From NCBI RefSeq assembly GCF_022605165.1, contig NC_063080.1, positions 248,001 through 312,000 of the forward strand: a stretch of 64,000 nt of DNA, in the 5' to 3' direction. The notes below the pieces were generated by a model. The model searched no databases, was not told the DNA's origin, and saw only the letters and a list, made by a program, of their open reading frames with translations. Made by a program: the position numbers and the translations under genes. Positions 53,970-64,000 of this stretch are shown one piece after another (position 1 is the stretch's first letter; every line of letters begins with the position of its first letter). The stretch is from Purpureocillium takamizusanense (taxonomy: Eukaryota; Ascomycota; Sordariomycetes; Hypocreales; Ophiocordycipitaceae).

Positions 53970-54693
53970 ATGCAGTCGTCGTCTCGCGCCCTCGTCGTCG
54001 TCGCCTTGATTGGCGGTGCCACCGCCGTCGGCTGGTCGGCAATCAACAGCAACAGCAACAGCAACTGCGGCGAGGCGACCGAGATTGCTGCGTCAAGCAA
54101 CCGGACTTGATTTCGGGCAACAGGCCTATTACCCTTGAGCCCCCGACTTGGACCAAAAGGCCTCCTATTCCCCTTGAGCCCTTGAAGGAAGATGTTGACC
54201 CTGGGAGACTAAAGGATATCACGGAAGACAAGTACTACGATGGAAGTGCTGGTCGAGGTGTAAGTGGAATCCCCCCCCCTTTTTCTTTTACCACCAGCAC
54301 TCTCGACGTCCCATTCCAGTCAAATGGCGACGGGGGGAGATAATGTCATCATGTCCGCTTCTCACACTCCAGGTTGATGCGCCTCCGCCCATACATAGCG
54401 ATGCAGATTCGACACACAGAGCTGCTATGGCGTGATGGAGACCGACCTCGGCGACGTCGTGTTATGGCACAGGCCGGTGCCTACGCAGTGCAGCCACCGG
54501 AAGCAGGTAAGAACATTATTACCCGTGTCGGGCAGCAGCGCTCGCTGCCAAGTCACAACCCCCCCCTCCCAAAACCATTTCTTTCTTTTCCCCCGGTCCC
54601 TTCCCATGCCACCAGACCCTGCCGCAGCTTCTGCTGATGAAAGAGTTTCCCCGATTAGTGCCCCATGACAGGCTACCCTTGCCGCTTGACTAA
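53970..54693 (+). CDS. Small secreted protein, first of a tandem pair
   Basis: Predicted extracellular protein of 128 residues, unknown function. Model: 53970-54034, 54124-54259, 54399-54506, 54616-54693. The signal peptide is SSSRALVVVALIGGATAVG. Exon 2 codes PITLEPPTWTKRPP and ends DKYYDGSAGRG; exon 3 codes RCRFDTQSCYGVMETDLGDV and then VLWHRPVPTQCSHRKQ. Exon 3 aligns with exon 2 of the gene at 55247 (KCREDSNTC ... GLGDLVMWQRAMPETCHPKS), including three cysteines and intron phase. The weak point is intron 1 (GTCGGC donor): without it an AAC/AGC repeat leads to a stop after 46 codons, so the gene could instead be broken by repeat slippage there. The last exon lacks the cysteines of its paralogue; a different 3' acceptor is possible. 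Confidence 0.5.
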
Positions 54694-55246
54694 AGACTTC
54701 AAGACGGTTTATTACCGGTTGTAACAACATTCATGGGCATGATGTCGCTTCCGACGTTGGGGAAGGGGGGAGTTGTGGTGCGACATGGAGCTGGGTCTGC
54801 TTGGATTTTTTTGGGGGGTTTTTTTTTCAAAAAAAGGGGCGTTTTGGGGCTATCAGCTTAATGGGATACTTATATTACGTGAATTTAAAAGGGGAGGGGA
54901 AAGATATTACGAAAGATAAAGAGCGAGTCTAAAACGAAGACGTGCACGGAAAGAACGTGCCCTATCTAGCGTGTCGCCATGCTGCCCAAGGCGTAGCATT
55001 GTGAAACTCGTTAGACGTTGACGAAGTGTCTTTTTCTTCTTGTTTTTGGTTATCGCCTTGACCATTGACTAATGCCTACTGATCATTAGACACATACATA
55101 AATGCCAATGCCGTCCACCACCCCCTTGTCGGATCAACGCTCCCCTCCCCCGACCTCCCCCCCCCCCCGCCCACCCCGCTCTTTACGAGTATTTCAAGTC
55201 CATTCGAAAAGTCACGCAAAAAGACACCTCCCCCTCTGCCCCCGGC
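54694..55246. other. Gap between the tandem secreted genes
   Basis: 553 bases; contains homopolymer blocks of T, G and A at 54806-54845 (T7-G6-T9-C-A7 order), which could form a hairpin, and C runs shortly before the next ATG. No gene. Confidence 0.5.
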
Positions 55247-55885
55247 ATGAATCCTCGAGCTCTCGTCGCCGCCGCCTTGCTTTTCGTCGCCGACGCCATG
55301 GCGGCGACCGTCAGCACCGCGCCCAGCGCCCCGACTGAGACCGCGGACAGGAAATGGAGACTCCCTCCCATTTCGGGACTCCAGAGTCCCGACCCCTGCG
55401 ATATACTGACGGAGGGCTACGACATGCGGTATCTTGGCGCCGGCGTATGTGGACCGACTCTATTCTATTCAATCGTGGGTGGTGGTCACAATATTCCACC
55501 CTCCCCCCCCCCTCCCCCCACCCCCCCCTCTTCCTCTCTTCCATTTCGCTCACACGGCAGACGCCGCCGCAGAAATGCAGGGAGGACTCCAACACCTGCC
55601 ACTTCGTCTTCAAGGATGTCAACGATGGCCTCGGGGACCTGGTCATGTGGCAGCGGGCTATGCCGGAGACATGTCACCCAAAGTCTCCGGTAAGAACAAC
55701 CAAAAGCGGGAGTGGCTGAATGCTCTAGGGCGTGGCTGCTGCTTATAATGCCTCCTAGACTCTACTTCGTATATATTTCCCAAAGGTCCGCTCTGCTAAC
55801 GTAGCGTTTTACTGCAACGTAGTGCACGAAGACGGGCAACTTTTGCTACTGGTGCAAACGGAGTCGTGTCCCCTTGTGTGCATAG
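55247..55885 (+). CDS. Small secreted cysteine-containing protein, second of a tandem pair
   Basis: Predicted extracellular protein of 129 residues, unknown function. Model: 55247-55444, 55561-55689, 55823-55885, all joins phase 0 (GTATGT/CAG and GTAAGA/TAG). Signal peptide MNPRALVAAALLFVADAMA. The mature part reads DPCDILTEGYDMRYLGAG, then TPPQKCREDSNTCHFVFKD, GLGDLVMWQRAMPETC and a last exon CTKTGNFCYWCKRSRVPLCA; eight cysteines in all, an even number consistent with disulfides. Similar to the product of the gene at 53970 over the middle exon and in exon order, so the two arose by tandem duplication and then diverged. The gene is compact, typical of effector-like proteins; no known effector family is recognised. 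Confidence 0.65.
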
Positions 55886-56657
55886 GAATAGATGCAGATA
55901 CGTGGGCAAATCGTGTTCATCTACACTTTTGACCCGCGGGGGAGGGCGGTTGCACAGGGTCGGTTGGCATCATGTTGTTGTTGAGAGGGGGAAGGGACAC
56001 ATTGGGTCGGAACGGGACGACGTGCGCGTTGGACGAGACGCGGCGTCGTGAGCAGCGGCTATGTATACGGACATGTTCTTATATCTAGATTTGTTGCAAT
56101 ACCTATCGTTTGGCCGCATCGTGCAGCGAGTCTTGCTCGTCCAAAAAGCGAATTTCGGTCTGGCAACAATGTCCTGTATGACCGACCTGATATCAAGTTT
56201 TGTATCAAGCCTTTTGATGTCGGGTCGCATCGCAGGTCATGTACGTGTATGTAATTGGTGGGCTTCCGTGTTATTAGATGGAAACGAAACACTGCCCTCT
56301 CTGCCTCTGGTCCGCTAATAAAGTCGTTTGTCGTCTTTGGTGAGGCTGCAGTGATGGCCGTCAGCCAATCGGACAAGGCCAATTACGACAGGAGGTACCG
56401 CGCGGTACTCCGCAGTAATCCGCACCGCCCGACACCGTGCATATTTCTTACCAACCCCACATTTGCACAGGGCGGCGACCCCTCTACAAAATTCAACGCC
56501 CATCATTCATGGCTCGACTTTTCTATCCAACGCCCACTCACATGCATCCCGCCGCTCTTCAATAACGACAACGACAGCGCACGCGCAACATCGCGCATCA
56601 CTATCCCCGTGAGCCGCTGTCTCGACTCAGGCCTCTTCGCAGGCTCCAGCGCCGACC
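55886..56657. other. Intergenic region
   Basis: No supported gene in 772 bases; contains the promoter of DPH2. Confidence 0.5.
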
Positions 56658-58313
56658 ATGGCGGACCTTGCGGCGCCGCCCGTGCTGTCCACGCCCGACG
56701 ACCACATCCTTGACGTCCCCGCCGCCGACGCCGTCCTGACCTCGACCCTCTCCGACGACGCCCTCCGCTCGACCTACGAGATTGATCGTACGGCCGGCGA
56801 GATTGTGCGGGGAGCATGGAGGACCATCGCCCTGCAGTTCCCCGACCACATGCTCGTCGATGCGCCGCGCGTGGTGGAGCTTCTCGGCCGGGAGCTCGCC
56901 GCGCGGCAGACGCAGCCCGACTCCAACTCGTCAGACAGCACGCCGTCCGCGCCGAGGATACACATCCTTGCCGACACGAGCTATAGCGCGTGCTGCGTCG
57001 ACGAGGTGGCTGCCGAGCACGCCGATGCCCAGGTCGTGGTGCACTACGGCCGCACGTGCCTCAGCCCGACGAGCCGCCTGCCCGTCGTCTACGTCTACAC
57101 TTCGCATCCGTTGGACCACGCCGTCGCGCTGGACCGGTTTGCCGCCGAGTTTCCCGACCCGGCGGCAGAGGTGGTCGTCATGGCGGACCTGACGTACCAG
57201 GACCACGTCGAGGGCCTAGTGAGCGAGCTGCGCGGGCGCGGCTACGTCAACGTCTGCGCGACCGAGGTGGTGCGCGATCCTGCCGCCGTGATCCCCAACC
57301 GAAGGATACGTGAGCCCGCGCTCGACGACGATTCAATACGGCGGCACGCGCTCTTCCACATCTCGGACCCTCCCGCGGCGCTGCTCCTCGCCCTGCAGTC
57401 TCGCTTCGCGTCGTTGCACGTGCTCTCGACGTCGGCGTCGACGTCGCCCTCGGTCGACAACCCGACGCTGCGCACCATGGGCCTGCTGCGGCGGCGGTTC
57501 GCGCGCGTGCTGTCGCTGGCGTCGGCGGGCGTCGTGGGGATTCTCGTCAACACGCTCTCCGTGGCCAACTATCTGGCGTCGGTGGACCTCTTGCGCGCCA
57601 AGATTGCGCGCGCGGGCAAGAAGAGCTACACGGTGGTGGTGGGCAAGCTGAACCCGGCGAAGCTGGCCAACTTTGCCGAGATCGAGGGCTGGGTCGTCAT
57701 CGGGTGCTGGGAGAGCGGGCTCGTCGAGGAGGACGCTGGGTACTGGCGGCCTGTGGTGACGCCGTTTGAGATGGAGGTGGCGCTGATGAGCGAGGAGGAG
57801 CGGACATGGGGCGGCGAGTGGTGGGCAGGCATCGAGAAGCTGCGGGCGGAGGACGCTGCCAGCGAGGTCGAAGCAGAAGTGCGGACAGGGGCGGCAGATG
57901 TCCAGGCTCGGGATGGCCAATCAGCAGACAATGGAGATGCCGAGGACGACATCGACGGCGACGAGTCGCTGCCGCCGCAGTTTGACCTGCGGACGGGCAA
58001 GCTCGTCAGCCACAGCCGGCCGATGCAGCTGACGGTGCGGAGCGCGAGCGGGACGGCGACAGGCAAGGGAGAGGCGGAGAAGGGTGATGGCGCAACACCA
58101 AAGACAGGGTCGGCGCTCGCGCGGCGGGCGGCCGGGGAGCTGGCGAGCATCAACGGGGTGGCCAGCCCGGGGGCCGAGTACCTGCGGTCGCAGCGGACGT
58201 GGCAGGGGCTCGGCAGCGACTTTGGGGCGGGCGAGGCGAGCACGGCGGTGGAGGAGGGGCGGAGAGGGCTGGCGAGGGGTTACACGGTGGGCGAGGCGGA
58301 AGCGCGGCGGTGA
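56658..58313 (+). CDS. DPH2: Diphthamide biosynthesis protein 2
   Basis: Partner of DPH1 in the radical iron-sulfur complex that starts diphthamide synthesis by moving the 3-amino-3-carboxypropyl group from S-adenosylmethionine to a histidine of elongation factor 2; cytosolic. Single exon, 551 residues. Features in order: YEIDRTAGEIVRGAWRTIAL with QFPDHMLVDA, ILADTSYSACCVDEVAAEH, VVHYGRTCLSPTSRLPVVYV (conserved Cys), the middle domain with GILVNTLSVANYL, then TVVVGKLNPAKLANFAEIEG with VVIGCWESGL (third-domain Cys), and PVVTPFEMEVAL. The C-terminal tail (LASINGVASPGAEYLRSQRT with WQGLGSDF) is a known end motif of DPH2. The acidic and Gly/Ala-rich linker around 420-500 is variable. Length and motif order are normal. 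Confidence 0.93.
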   Translation: MADLAAPPVLSTPDDHILDVPAADAVLTSTLSDDALRSTYEIDRTAGEIVRGAWRTIALQFPDHMLVDAPRVVELLGRELAARQTQPDSNSSDSTPSAPRIHILADTSYSACCVDEVAAEHADAQVVVHYGRTCLSPTSRLPVVYVYTSHPLDHAVALDRFAAEFPDPAAEVVVMADLTYQDHVEGLVSELRGRGYVNVCATEVVRDPAAVIPNRRIREPALDDDSIRRHALFHISDPPAALLLALQSRFASLHVLSTSASTSPSVDNPTLRTMGLLRRRFARVLSLASAGVVGILVNTLSVANYLASVDLLRAKIARAGKKSYTVVVGKLNPAKLANFAEIEGWVVIGCWESGLVEEDAGYWRPVVTPFEMEVALMSEEERTWGGEWWAGIEKLRAEDAASEVEAEVRTGAADVQARDGQSADNGDAEDDIDGDESLPPQFDLRTGKLVSHSRPMQLTVRSASGTATGKGEAEKGDGATPKTGSALARRAAGELASINGVASPGAEYLRSQRTWQGLGSDFGAGEASTAVEEGRRGLARGYTVGEAEARR

Positions 58314-58754
58314 GGGCGTTTACTATCTGCAGCCGTTCATTATCTGTGAGCGTAGATGGCATTCGCAACGGGAACCGAAGGTGATGATGTTATGAAGGGA
58401 ACTCATGATGGACGGCGTGAACGGATTGATGGTCATGACGTTGCGGTCCCATTTTGGATCTATCTACCTATGCGCGCACAATAAGAGGGTGCGCTTCTTT
58501 TGCGCCCCGTGGTCATGACGGGCGCAGAAACGGGCAAGCAAAGGACCAAACAAGGCCAGCAGGGCAAGCAAGCAAAAGCCAATGAATGGAAAAATCGACG
58601 AGGTATATGTCCCATGCGGCAGCGCCATTCGTCGGTCCGTCCCTATATTCTACCGAGTGTCGCGAATTCCAGTCCCCCCAATATCCCATCCACGTCGCAG
58701 TCATTATCCGTTTCTCCACGATGTCATCGTCATCCGTCTCATCCCACTGTCTGT
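58314..58754. other. Gap between convergent DPH2 and MARVEL genes
   Basis: 441 bases holding two 3' ends; no gene seen. Confidence 0.6.
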
Positions 58755-59498
58755 CTATACGTAGACCCTCCGCGAGTGGCTGTGGCTGCGCCGCGAACCG
58801 CCGGAGCGGCTGCGGCTATGATGTCGATGGCTCCCGCCATGGTGATGCCTGCTGCTGCCCCCGTGGTGATAATGCGTATGCCTCGTCCTCACCACCCTCT
58901 CATCCCCATAATACGCACTCAGGCTATCCCCATGGCTAAACGCCGCCACGGCCGTCGTGAAGAAGAAGATGATGTTCATGATGGCGAAGGCCCAGCTCGC
59001 CTTGAGCATGGCGCAGGGCTTGTTGGGCTGCCAGTCGACGACGTAGGGCACGGCGACGTGGGCGGTCCAGCGGCGCGAGGCGGAGGGGTCGTCGGAGCAG
59101 TCGGCGTCGGCGATGCCGCGCAGGAGGTAGACGCCGGCGATGAGGGTGCCGAAGATGCCGAGGTCGACGAGGGAGACGAGGCGGGCGTTTGCGCTGGAGC
59201 GGTGGTAGGAGAAGAGGGTGAAGACGGCCCAGGCGAGGGCGAGGACGGACGTGATGAAGAGGATGAGGATGGCGTCGGGGGTGAGGGCGTTGTGCGTGAC
59301 GAAGATGTTGATGAACCAGGCGAGCATGCCCATCATGGGGATCTGCGTCAAGTCAGTCAGTGGGGGGATTCGGATTGTGCGCTTGGTGGTGAAGCACGGA
59401 GTCGGTCGGTCGCAGAGTACCTAGAGAGGGACGAGGGAACGTACCAGCGTCACAATCTGCGAGATGCGCGTGCACACAAACACGAGTGCGAAGAACAT
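58755..59498 (-). CDS. MARVEL-domain four-span membrane protein
   Basis: Predicted membrane protein of the MARVEL type, 213 residues. Exons 59498-59445 and 59342-58755 (GTACGT donor, CAG acceptor, phase 0), joining MFFALVFVCTRISQIVTL to IPMMGMLAWFINIFV. Four hydrophobic spans: about 1-35, 42-66 (AILILFITSVLALAWAVFTL), 75-98 (LVSLVDLGIFGTLIAGVYLL) and 137-160 (ASWAFAIMNIIFFFTTAVAA). The loop between spans 3 and 4 has a cysteine pair (DADCSDD, PNKPC). The C-terminal tail is rich in His, Ser, Arg and Gly (HHGGSSRHHHGGSHRHH), a possible metal-binding or disordered region. Fungal members are linked to membrane compartments and vesicle traffic; the specific role is unknown. Confidence 0.8.
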
Positions 59499-62178
59499 GG
59501 CGGCGGGCCTCGTCGCGGACCCAGAGTCCGACTTCCCTTGCGTTCCTTCTTCTCTTTTGCGCTTGGATCGGGTCGTTGAAGCCAACAGCCGCTATTCACG
59601 GGTGCGCCGCGGGGGGCGAGGATGCGCCTTCAGCCCGTTGGGATTATTAGGCGCAGGCGGCGCAGGCGGCGCTGACGTCGGCGCGGCGGAACCTAAGCTC
59701 GCGGCTTGGTACTGGCTAGGACCCCGGCAGAGACAATGCGATTGTCTGTCCGTCTGTCGTCGCGTGGTGGTAGTAGTGCGTGCGTGGTAGCAAAGTCAAA
59801 AAAAATGCGGGAGGATGGAATGAAGGCGTGTCCGGTCGCAACGGGGCGCTGATCCGGTGTGATGTGGGTGCGGAGGAGGAATGAGAGGATGGGTGTGGGT
59901 GATGGGAAAGGGCAAAGAGGTGTAAAGAGAGAGAATGTGTGTGTGTGTGAGTGTTGCATGCACGCGCGCGCGCGAGGCTGGGCGGCGGATGTTTAAATAT
60001 ACAAAGCACTCGTATCGTATTTGCGTGCACCCGCACCCACCGCGCAAGATGGGGGGATCGAGCGAGGCAGATAGACGGCCGATGGCTCCTGCGAGGTGAG
60101 GTGGCTGGGAACGTTTTTTTGTTTGTTTAGAGAGGGGGCGGGCGGGCCAGGCGGGCGGGCGGGTGTGCATGAATCTGGGCCGAATGAGTTTCCACTTGGC
60201 TTAGTAGTTGCCCGTACCTTTTATTACCCAGTACCTAAGTTGGTTGGATGGATCTTGCTACCTCGTACTGTAGGGAGACAGGGATGTTGGCTGTCGGTCG
60301 GGTTCTGAGCAGCTGTCTGCTCTCTCTCGAGTCGCTTCGCTCTTGGTGCCCGGGTTGGGTAGGTGACTGACTGCAAGGGCCTGCCTTGCGTGTAGTGGTG
60401 GTTTCGCAGCGAAATATCAGGGGGTTGGTTTAGTACTAACACGCAGCTGGATGGCTGACAAGTTCCTTGGTAGGAACCAGGCTGGAAGAGCCTACCTCAA
60501 TGGAAGGTACCTGAGCCCAGGGCACTAACTGACCAAGGCAGTGGACTTGATGAAAGCCAAGCCTGCCAGAGCAACCAGGCACGGGCGTCCACCCTTCCGC
60601 ACAGCGCAGTATAGGGCACCTGCATCTGCTGCTGGGCGGGCACTGGGCCATGGAACCCAATGGCGCGGGTTCCCGAACGGCATGTGGCCAGCGGGTGGCT
60701 GGAAGAGCAGCAGCAGCACCACGACCGCCACCACCATCCACCATCATCAACCCATCAGTCCAAGTCCAAGGCGCATGCACGCACGCACGCATGCATGCAA
60801 ACGCCCCTCGCTTGCCGTTGCCCTACCTGCCCCGGGCTTGCTTCGCTACTCAATGAGCGAGCCCCTCGCCTCTCGCCTGCCGTTTTGTTTCGTCTTGCCT
60901 AAGTTGTCTTGTCTTACCCGGCACACCCACCCACGCCGGCCCGACGACACGGACGAACGGCCATGCGCATATCGTCGTCGCATATCGTCGTGCCCCCTAG
61001 GGAAGAACCAGTGGCGCAGGCGCGGGATTCCACAGCAGGCGCATCCGACCGGCCCCTTGCATGTCACTGCTTCACACAGACGGACCTGTGTGTGCCACCT
61101 TGCAAGTCGTGAGCGTGGACGACGATAGTGGCTAGAGGCCAGCGGAGGTGCGGTGCGTGCATCCCTCCCTCCTGGACGGGATGGCGCGATGCTCGAGGTG
61201 CGGCCCGGGAGGGTTGGCGGGGCTGGCAGTGGCACTAATTGGAGGGGCTGGGGGTTGGTAAGTTGTTGGCAGCGAGTGGATGGGGGATGGATGACGTCGC
61301 CTGCGCTGTGCTGATTGTACTGGCATGAACCGCCCAACAGTCGCCGCCCGCTCGCCCGCCCGCTGCAAACCCAGTCTGGGACTCTGCCCTCCAAAGGTGC
61401 CCAAGTCCCACTGGCCTCCTCCGTGCCCGCCTGCCCAGTACCTCCCGGCCGGAACAAGGAGTCGTATCAGCAGCAGCAGCAGCAGCAGCCCGCCTGGCAG
61501 TAAACGTCCTTGCATACTGTACTCCGTACCAGGGCACTCCGTACATATGCATGTATGCGCCATCGGTGCGCCCACGCCAGAAACAAACGCCGCTCTCCCC
61601 CAAGCTCCACCCCGCCCACGAGCGACTCTTCGCGACGGACATTTTATTTCACGCAAGCAAGATGAGATGCGCCGCCGCCGCCGCCGCCGCCATGCAAACA
61701 CCCGACCGGCCGTCGCCGGGGGTAACGCGACCACCCCTGTCGGAGGCGTGGCTGGTGCTGCGATGACAGGATCCACCGGGCAATAAATACCTGGAAAACC
61801 AGGCTTGAGAGCGGTGGTGGGGCTAGGCTGGAGGGGATCCACTGAAAAAAGTGCCCGAGCCCGAGCCTGAGCCCGAGTGTCCCGGGTTCCGCTGCCGCTC
61901 CGGTGTCTCATGGATCCACCTCCTCACCGTTCCGGCCCGGATGCATCGGCGCCCCACTCCATGTCCCCTACCTCTGTCGAAGAGGTACGAAGTACAGCAG
62001 GACATCTATATTGGACGTTCAGCCCCGTATACCTGGATTGTCGCACCGCATTGCTCTCCACTCACTCATTGTCCATCCGGACGAATGCTCCATGTATAAA
62101 TTACAGCCATTGGCAGACTGGTCCTTCGCTCATGTCGGCTACAACTTTCCCCAGCTGCATCCATCAGACTGAGGCATC
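59499..62178. other. Long intergenic region
   Basis: 2.7 kb without a supported gene. Contains GT and GC repeats at 59936-59975, CAG repeats near 60700 and 61470 and an Ala-type GCC run at 61671-61691. Minus-strand frames up to 259 codons (61132-61911) are proline/arginine/serine mixtures without domains, as expected from GC-rich noncoding DNA. Confidence 0.45.
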
Positions 62179-64000
62179 CTAAATACCAACGTGCACAATA
62201 ACGGCCTCACTGGCACCAACCTCGACATTCGCCCTGCCTCCAACCACCCGCACAGTCGTAAACTCCTCCACGCCCGGCACCCTCGCGCCCACCCCGTCGT
62301 TCTCGTACGTCCACGTCCGCCCCGCCCACGACACCGTCCCGTTGAGGCTGCTCGCGCCCTCCGCAGACGTCAGCGTCTGCACCCGAACGGACCGCACGCC
62401 ACGCGGCACCGGCACCGCGAACGTGCGTGACGGCCTTTGCGGGCCGGCGCCCTGCTGCCACACCTCGTAGTTGATGATGGCCACGCGCTGCAGCCGGTCG
62501 TGCTCGTACCCGGCGTACGCGGCGACGAGGCCGTCCTCTTCGGCCCCGACCGGCACCTCGCTGACGCGAAACGCCTTGCTCCGGCCGATGAAGTCGCCCA
62601 CGAACAGGTGCCCGTAGTACGGGGCGCGGACCTCGGGCTGCAGGCCGGCAAACGCAATGGGGTGCCAGGCGACGTAGCCAAAGACTTGGCCGAGCTGCAT
62701 GTTGACCCGCGTCACGTTCTGATGACGTCTGTTACTCGTCTGGTGGCTGACTGACTGTGGATGAAGGAGGGAGCTTGGGACCAGAGTACTGGACGCAACA
62801 GGCTGGGGCGTTGATGCTTACCAAAGACATTGCGTACAGCAGGTAATCGGCTGTCCAGAGCGCGGACCCAAAGATGCCTTCGGACTGGTCGACGGAGCTC
62901 TGCGTGTCCGTGTACCGCCCGGACTCACCGAGGACGACCTGCACGTCGGGGTATTTCTCGTGCATGTACTCGATGTCGGGGAGGTAGTCGTTTAATCCGT
63001 CCTTGACAAAGGTGTGGTTCATAAGAGTCGCTATACAAGTTAGTTCAGTTCGCCACAGTATCCGACATCAAATCCAGAACGCTGTTCAGGGGTACCAACA
63101 CTGCAGCCCCGTCGTGGTGTTTGTGTACTCGTAGCTGTGCGACGTCAGTATCGAGGTATAAAGAGCAAAGCGCTTCGTCGCAGGTATATGCACTCACTGG
63201 TGGAGAGATACGGATTTGACCAAGTTGTTGCCGTCTGTGATGCCAGCTTCGAAGACGGATCGCCTTCGTTCATCGACCGCAACGTTAGCTCTCCTTTCAC
63301 TCACTCCAAGGGAAATCCTCCTTCCTTTCTTTCACCCCTATATGTACGCGCGAAACGGCGCCGCATGCGCCGACGACAGCGTCAACGTCTGGAACAACGA
63401 CCGCCCCCCCGCGGGCAACCCCAGCACGCCGACGAGCCAGTCCGCGTACGCGCGCCAGTCGGCCACGAACTCGACGGGCCCGTACCCCGCGGGTCGCGCG
63501 CCCTGCCTGGCGTACAGGTCGACCTCGTTGCCGATCTCGAGGGGCTCGAGGTTGGCGAGCCCGATGCCGTCGACGGCCGCGCGCGCCTCCAGCTGCGAGC
63601 CCGTCTTGTTGCTCCGCGCGAACGGCACGTCGTACACCCAGCGCGTGCGGGGGCCCCAGTTGCGGAAGCCCTCGTAGAAGACGGGCCCGAAGACGAACTT
63701 TTGCCCGATGCCGGCGCCGACCTGCGGGGGGGTGACGGGCTGTGCCTGCGCGGGGTTGAAGTTGGAGTTGTCCCTGTCGAGAAATTGCTGTCAGTGTGCC
63801 GTACATGAGTACGCGTTGATGGGATTGATGGGGGGGTAAAAGTAGTGAGTTGTTGAAGACGGACGTGTTGGTGCCGCCGACGCGGACGACTAGAGGGCCG
63901 CCGGTGCGCTCCTCGACGGCGCGGATCAGGTTGCGCGAAAAGGTGTTTGGATGAGACGCGTTGCCTGTGTTGTTACTCCATTTCAGCTATTGGACTGGAC
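62179..64000 (-). CDS. Glycoside hydrolase family 79 protein, 5' end outside the window
   Basis: Secreted-type beta-glucuronidase or related exo-glycosidase, partial. Exons in the window: 63964-63865, 63773-63348, 63263-63198, 63134-63100, 63030-62822, 62718-62179; 63965-64000 is intron. The N-terminal part continues beyond 64000. The TIM barrel holds LVVRVGGTNT, and the two acids: acid/base Glu in LEPLEIGNEVDLY and nucleophile Glu in VQVVLGESGRY. QSTLMNHTFVKDGLN and FGSALWTADYLLYAMSL NVTRV are family-typical. The C-terminal beta domain (from about YYGHLFVGDFIG to SEAVIVHVGI) is the GH79 C-terminal domain. The intron at 63099-63031 uses a GTTGGT donor; this choice alone restores the conserved LQSTLMNH. 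Likely role: trimming glucuronic acid from plant or fungal glycans. Confidence 0.85.

Noticed and set aside
54806..54845. T/G/A homopolymer hairpin resembling a bacterial terminator
   Set aside because: Eukaryotic DNA; polymerase II does not use such terminators, and it is more likely simple sequence.
58500..59579. 359-codon frame antisense to the MARVEL gene
   Set aside because: Glu/Gly/Asp-rich shadow without domain; crosses the intron of the sense gene.
61132..61911. 259-codon minus-strand frame
   Set aside because: P/R/S/A mixture in GC-rich DNA with CAG and GCC repeats; no signal peptide, domain or plausible introns.
63030..63134. Apparent frameshift in the GH79 gene
   Set aside because: Using the GTTGGT donor at 63099 instead of the adjacent GTGTTG restores LQSTLMNH and the frame.
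1..64000. CRISPR arrays, rRNA, tRNA or intact transposons
   Set aside because: No regularly spaced direct repeats, no rRNA segments, no tRNA recognised by eye, no transposase frame or paired terminal repeats. A tRNA scan would be needed to exclude tRNAs fully.

Overview
The window is nuclear DNA of a filamentous ascomycete. Introns are short with GT..AG ends and CTRAY-type branch sites, coding DNA is GC-rich, trinucleotide repeats lie inside reading frames, and recognisable genes are fungal (COX10, MSH6, DPH2, MARVEL, GH79, NLP, SLIP-GC-like GTPase). A Sordariomycete, probably Hypocreales, is my inference from protein character; no marker in the window proves it. All exon structures were read by eye from splice signals, phase and continuity of recognisable protein families. 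No alignment or RNA data were available.

Layout. 1-6.5 kb: a long leader, a Myb/SANT regulator, then COX10 on the other strand. 8-21 kb: metabolic and secreted genes, namely a paraoxonase-like esterase, a six-exon transaldolase-family gene with a GC-AG intron, an NADPH reductase of the MDR family, a secreted alpha/beta hydrolase, a DUF1203-like protein, a 70-residue secreted peptide with ten cysteines, and a secreted cupin-like protein. 22.4-32.6 kb: a very repeat-rich zinc-knuckle protein of unknown function, the mismatch-repair gene MSH6, and an FAD monooxygenase. 33.5-48.4 kb: a cluster of signalling or defence-type genes, namely a cysteine-rich protein with two C-terminal membrane segments, a 16-exon SLIP-GC-like GTPase, an ankyrin-repeat protein, an AT-rich decayed island, a non-RD protein kinase, and, convergent with it, a pseudokinase that appears to have the MLKL layout (N-terminal helical bundle, coiled-coil brace, pseudokinase). 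50-64 kb: a necrosis-inducing-like (NLP) secreted protein, two tandem paralogous small secreted proteins, DPH2, a MARVEL membrane protein, and the 3' part of a GH79 glycosidase that runs off the right edge.

How the genes relate. The housekeeping genes (COX10, MSH6, DPH2) are independent of one another. The most interesting unit is 42,986-48,426: an apparently active non-RD kinase and an MLKL-like pseudokinase in tail-to-tail arrangement, with a large immune-type GTPase and an ankyrin protein nearby. This looks like a RIPK/MLKL-type cell-death module in a fungus; that reading is inference from domain order and lost catalytic residues. A second theme is secretion: NLP, two paralogous cysteine-containing proteins, a defensin-like peptide, a cupin-like protein, a lipase-like hydrolase and GH79 would suit a fungus that meets hosts or competitors.
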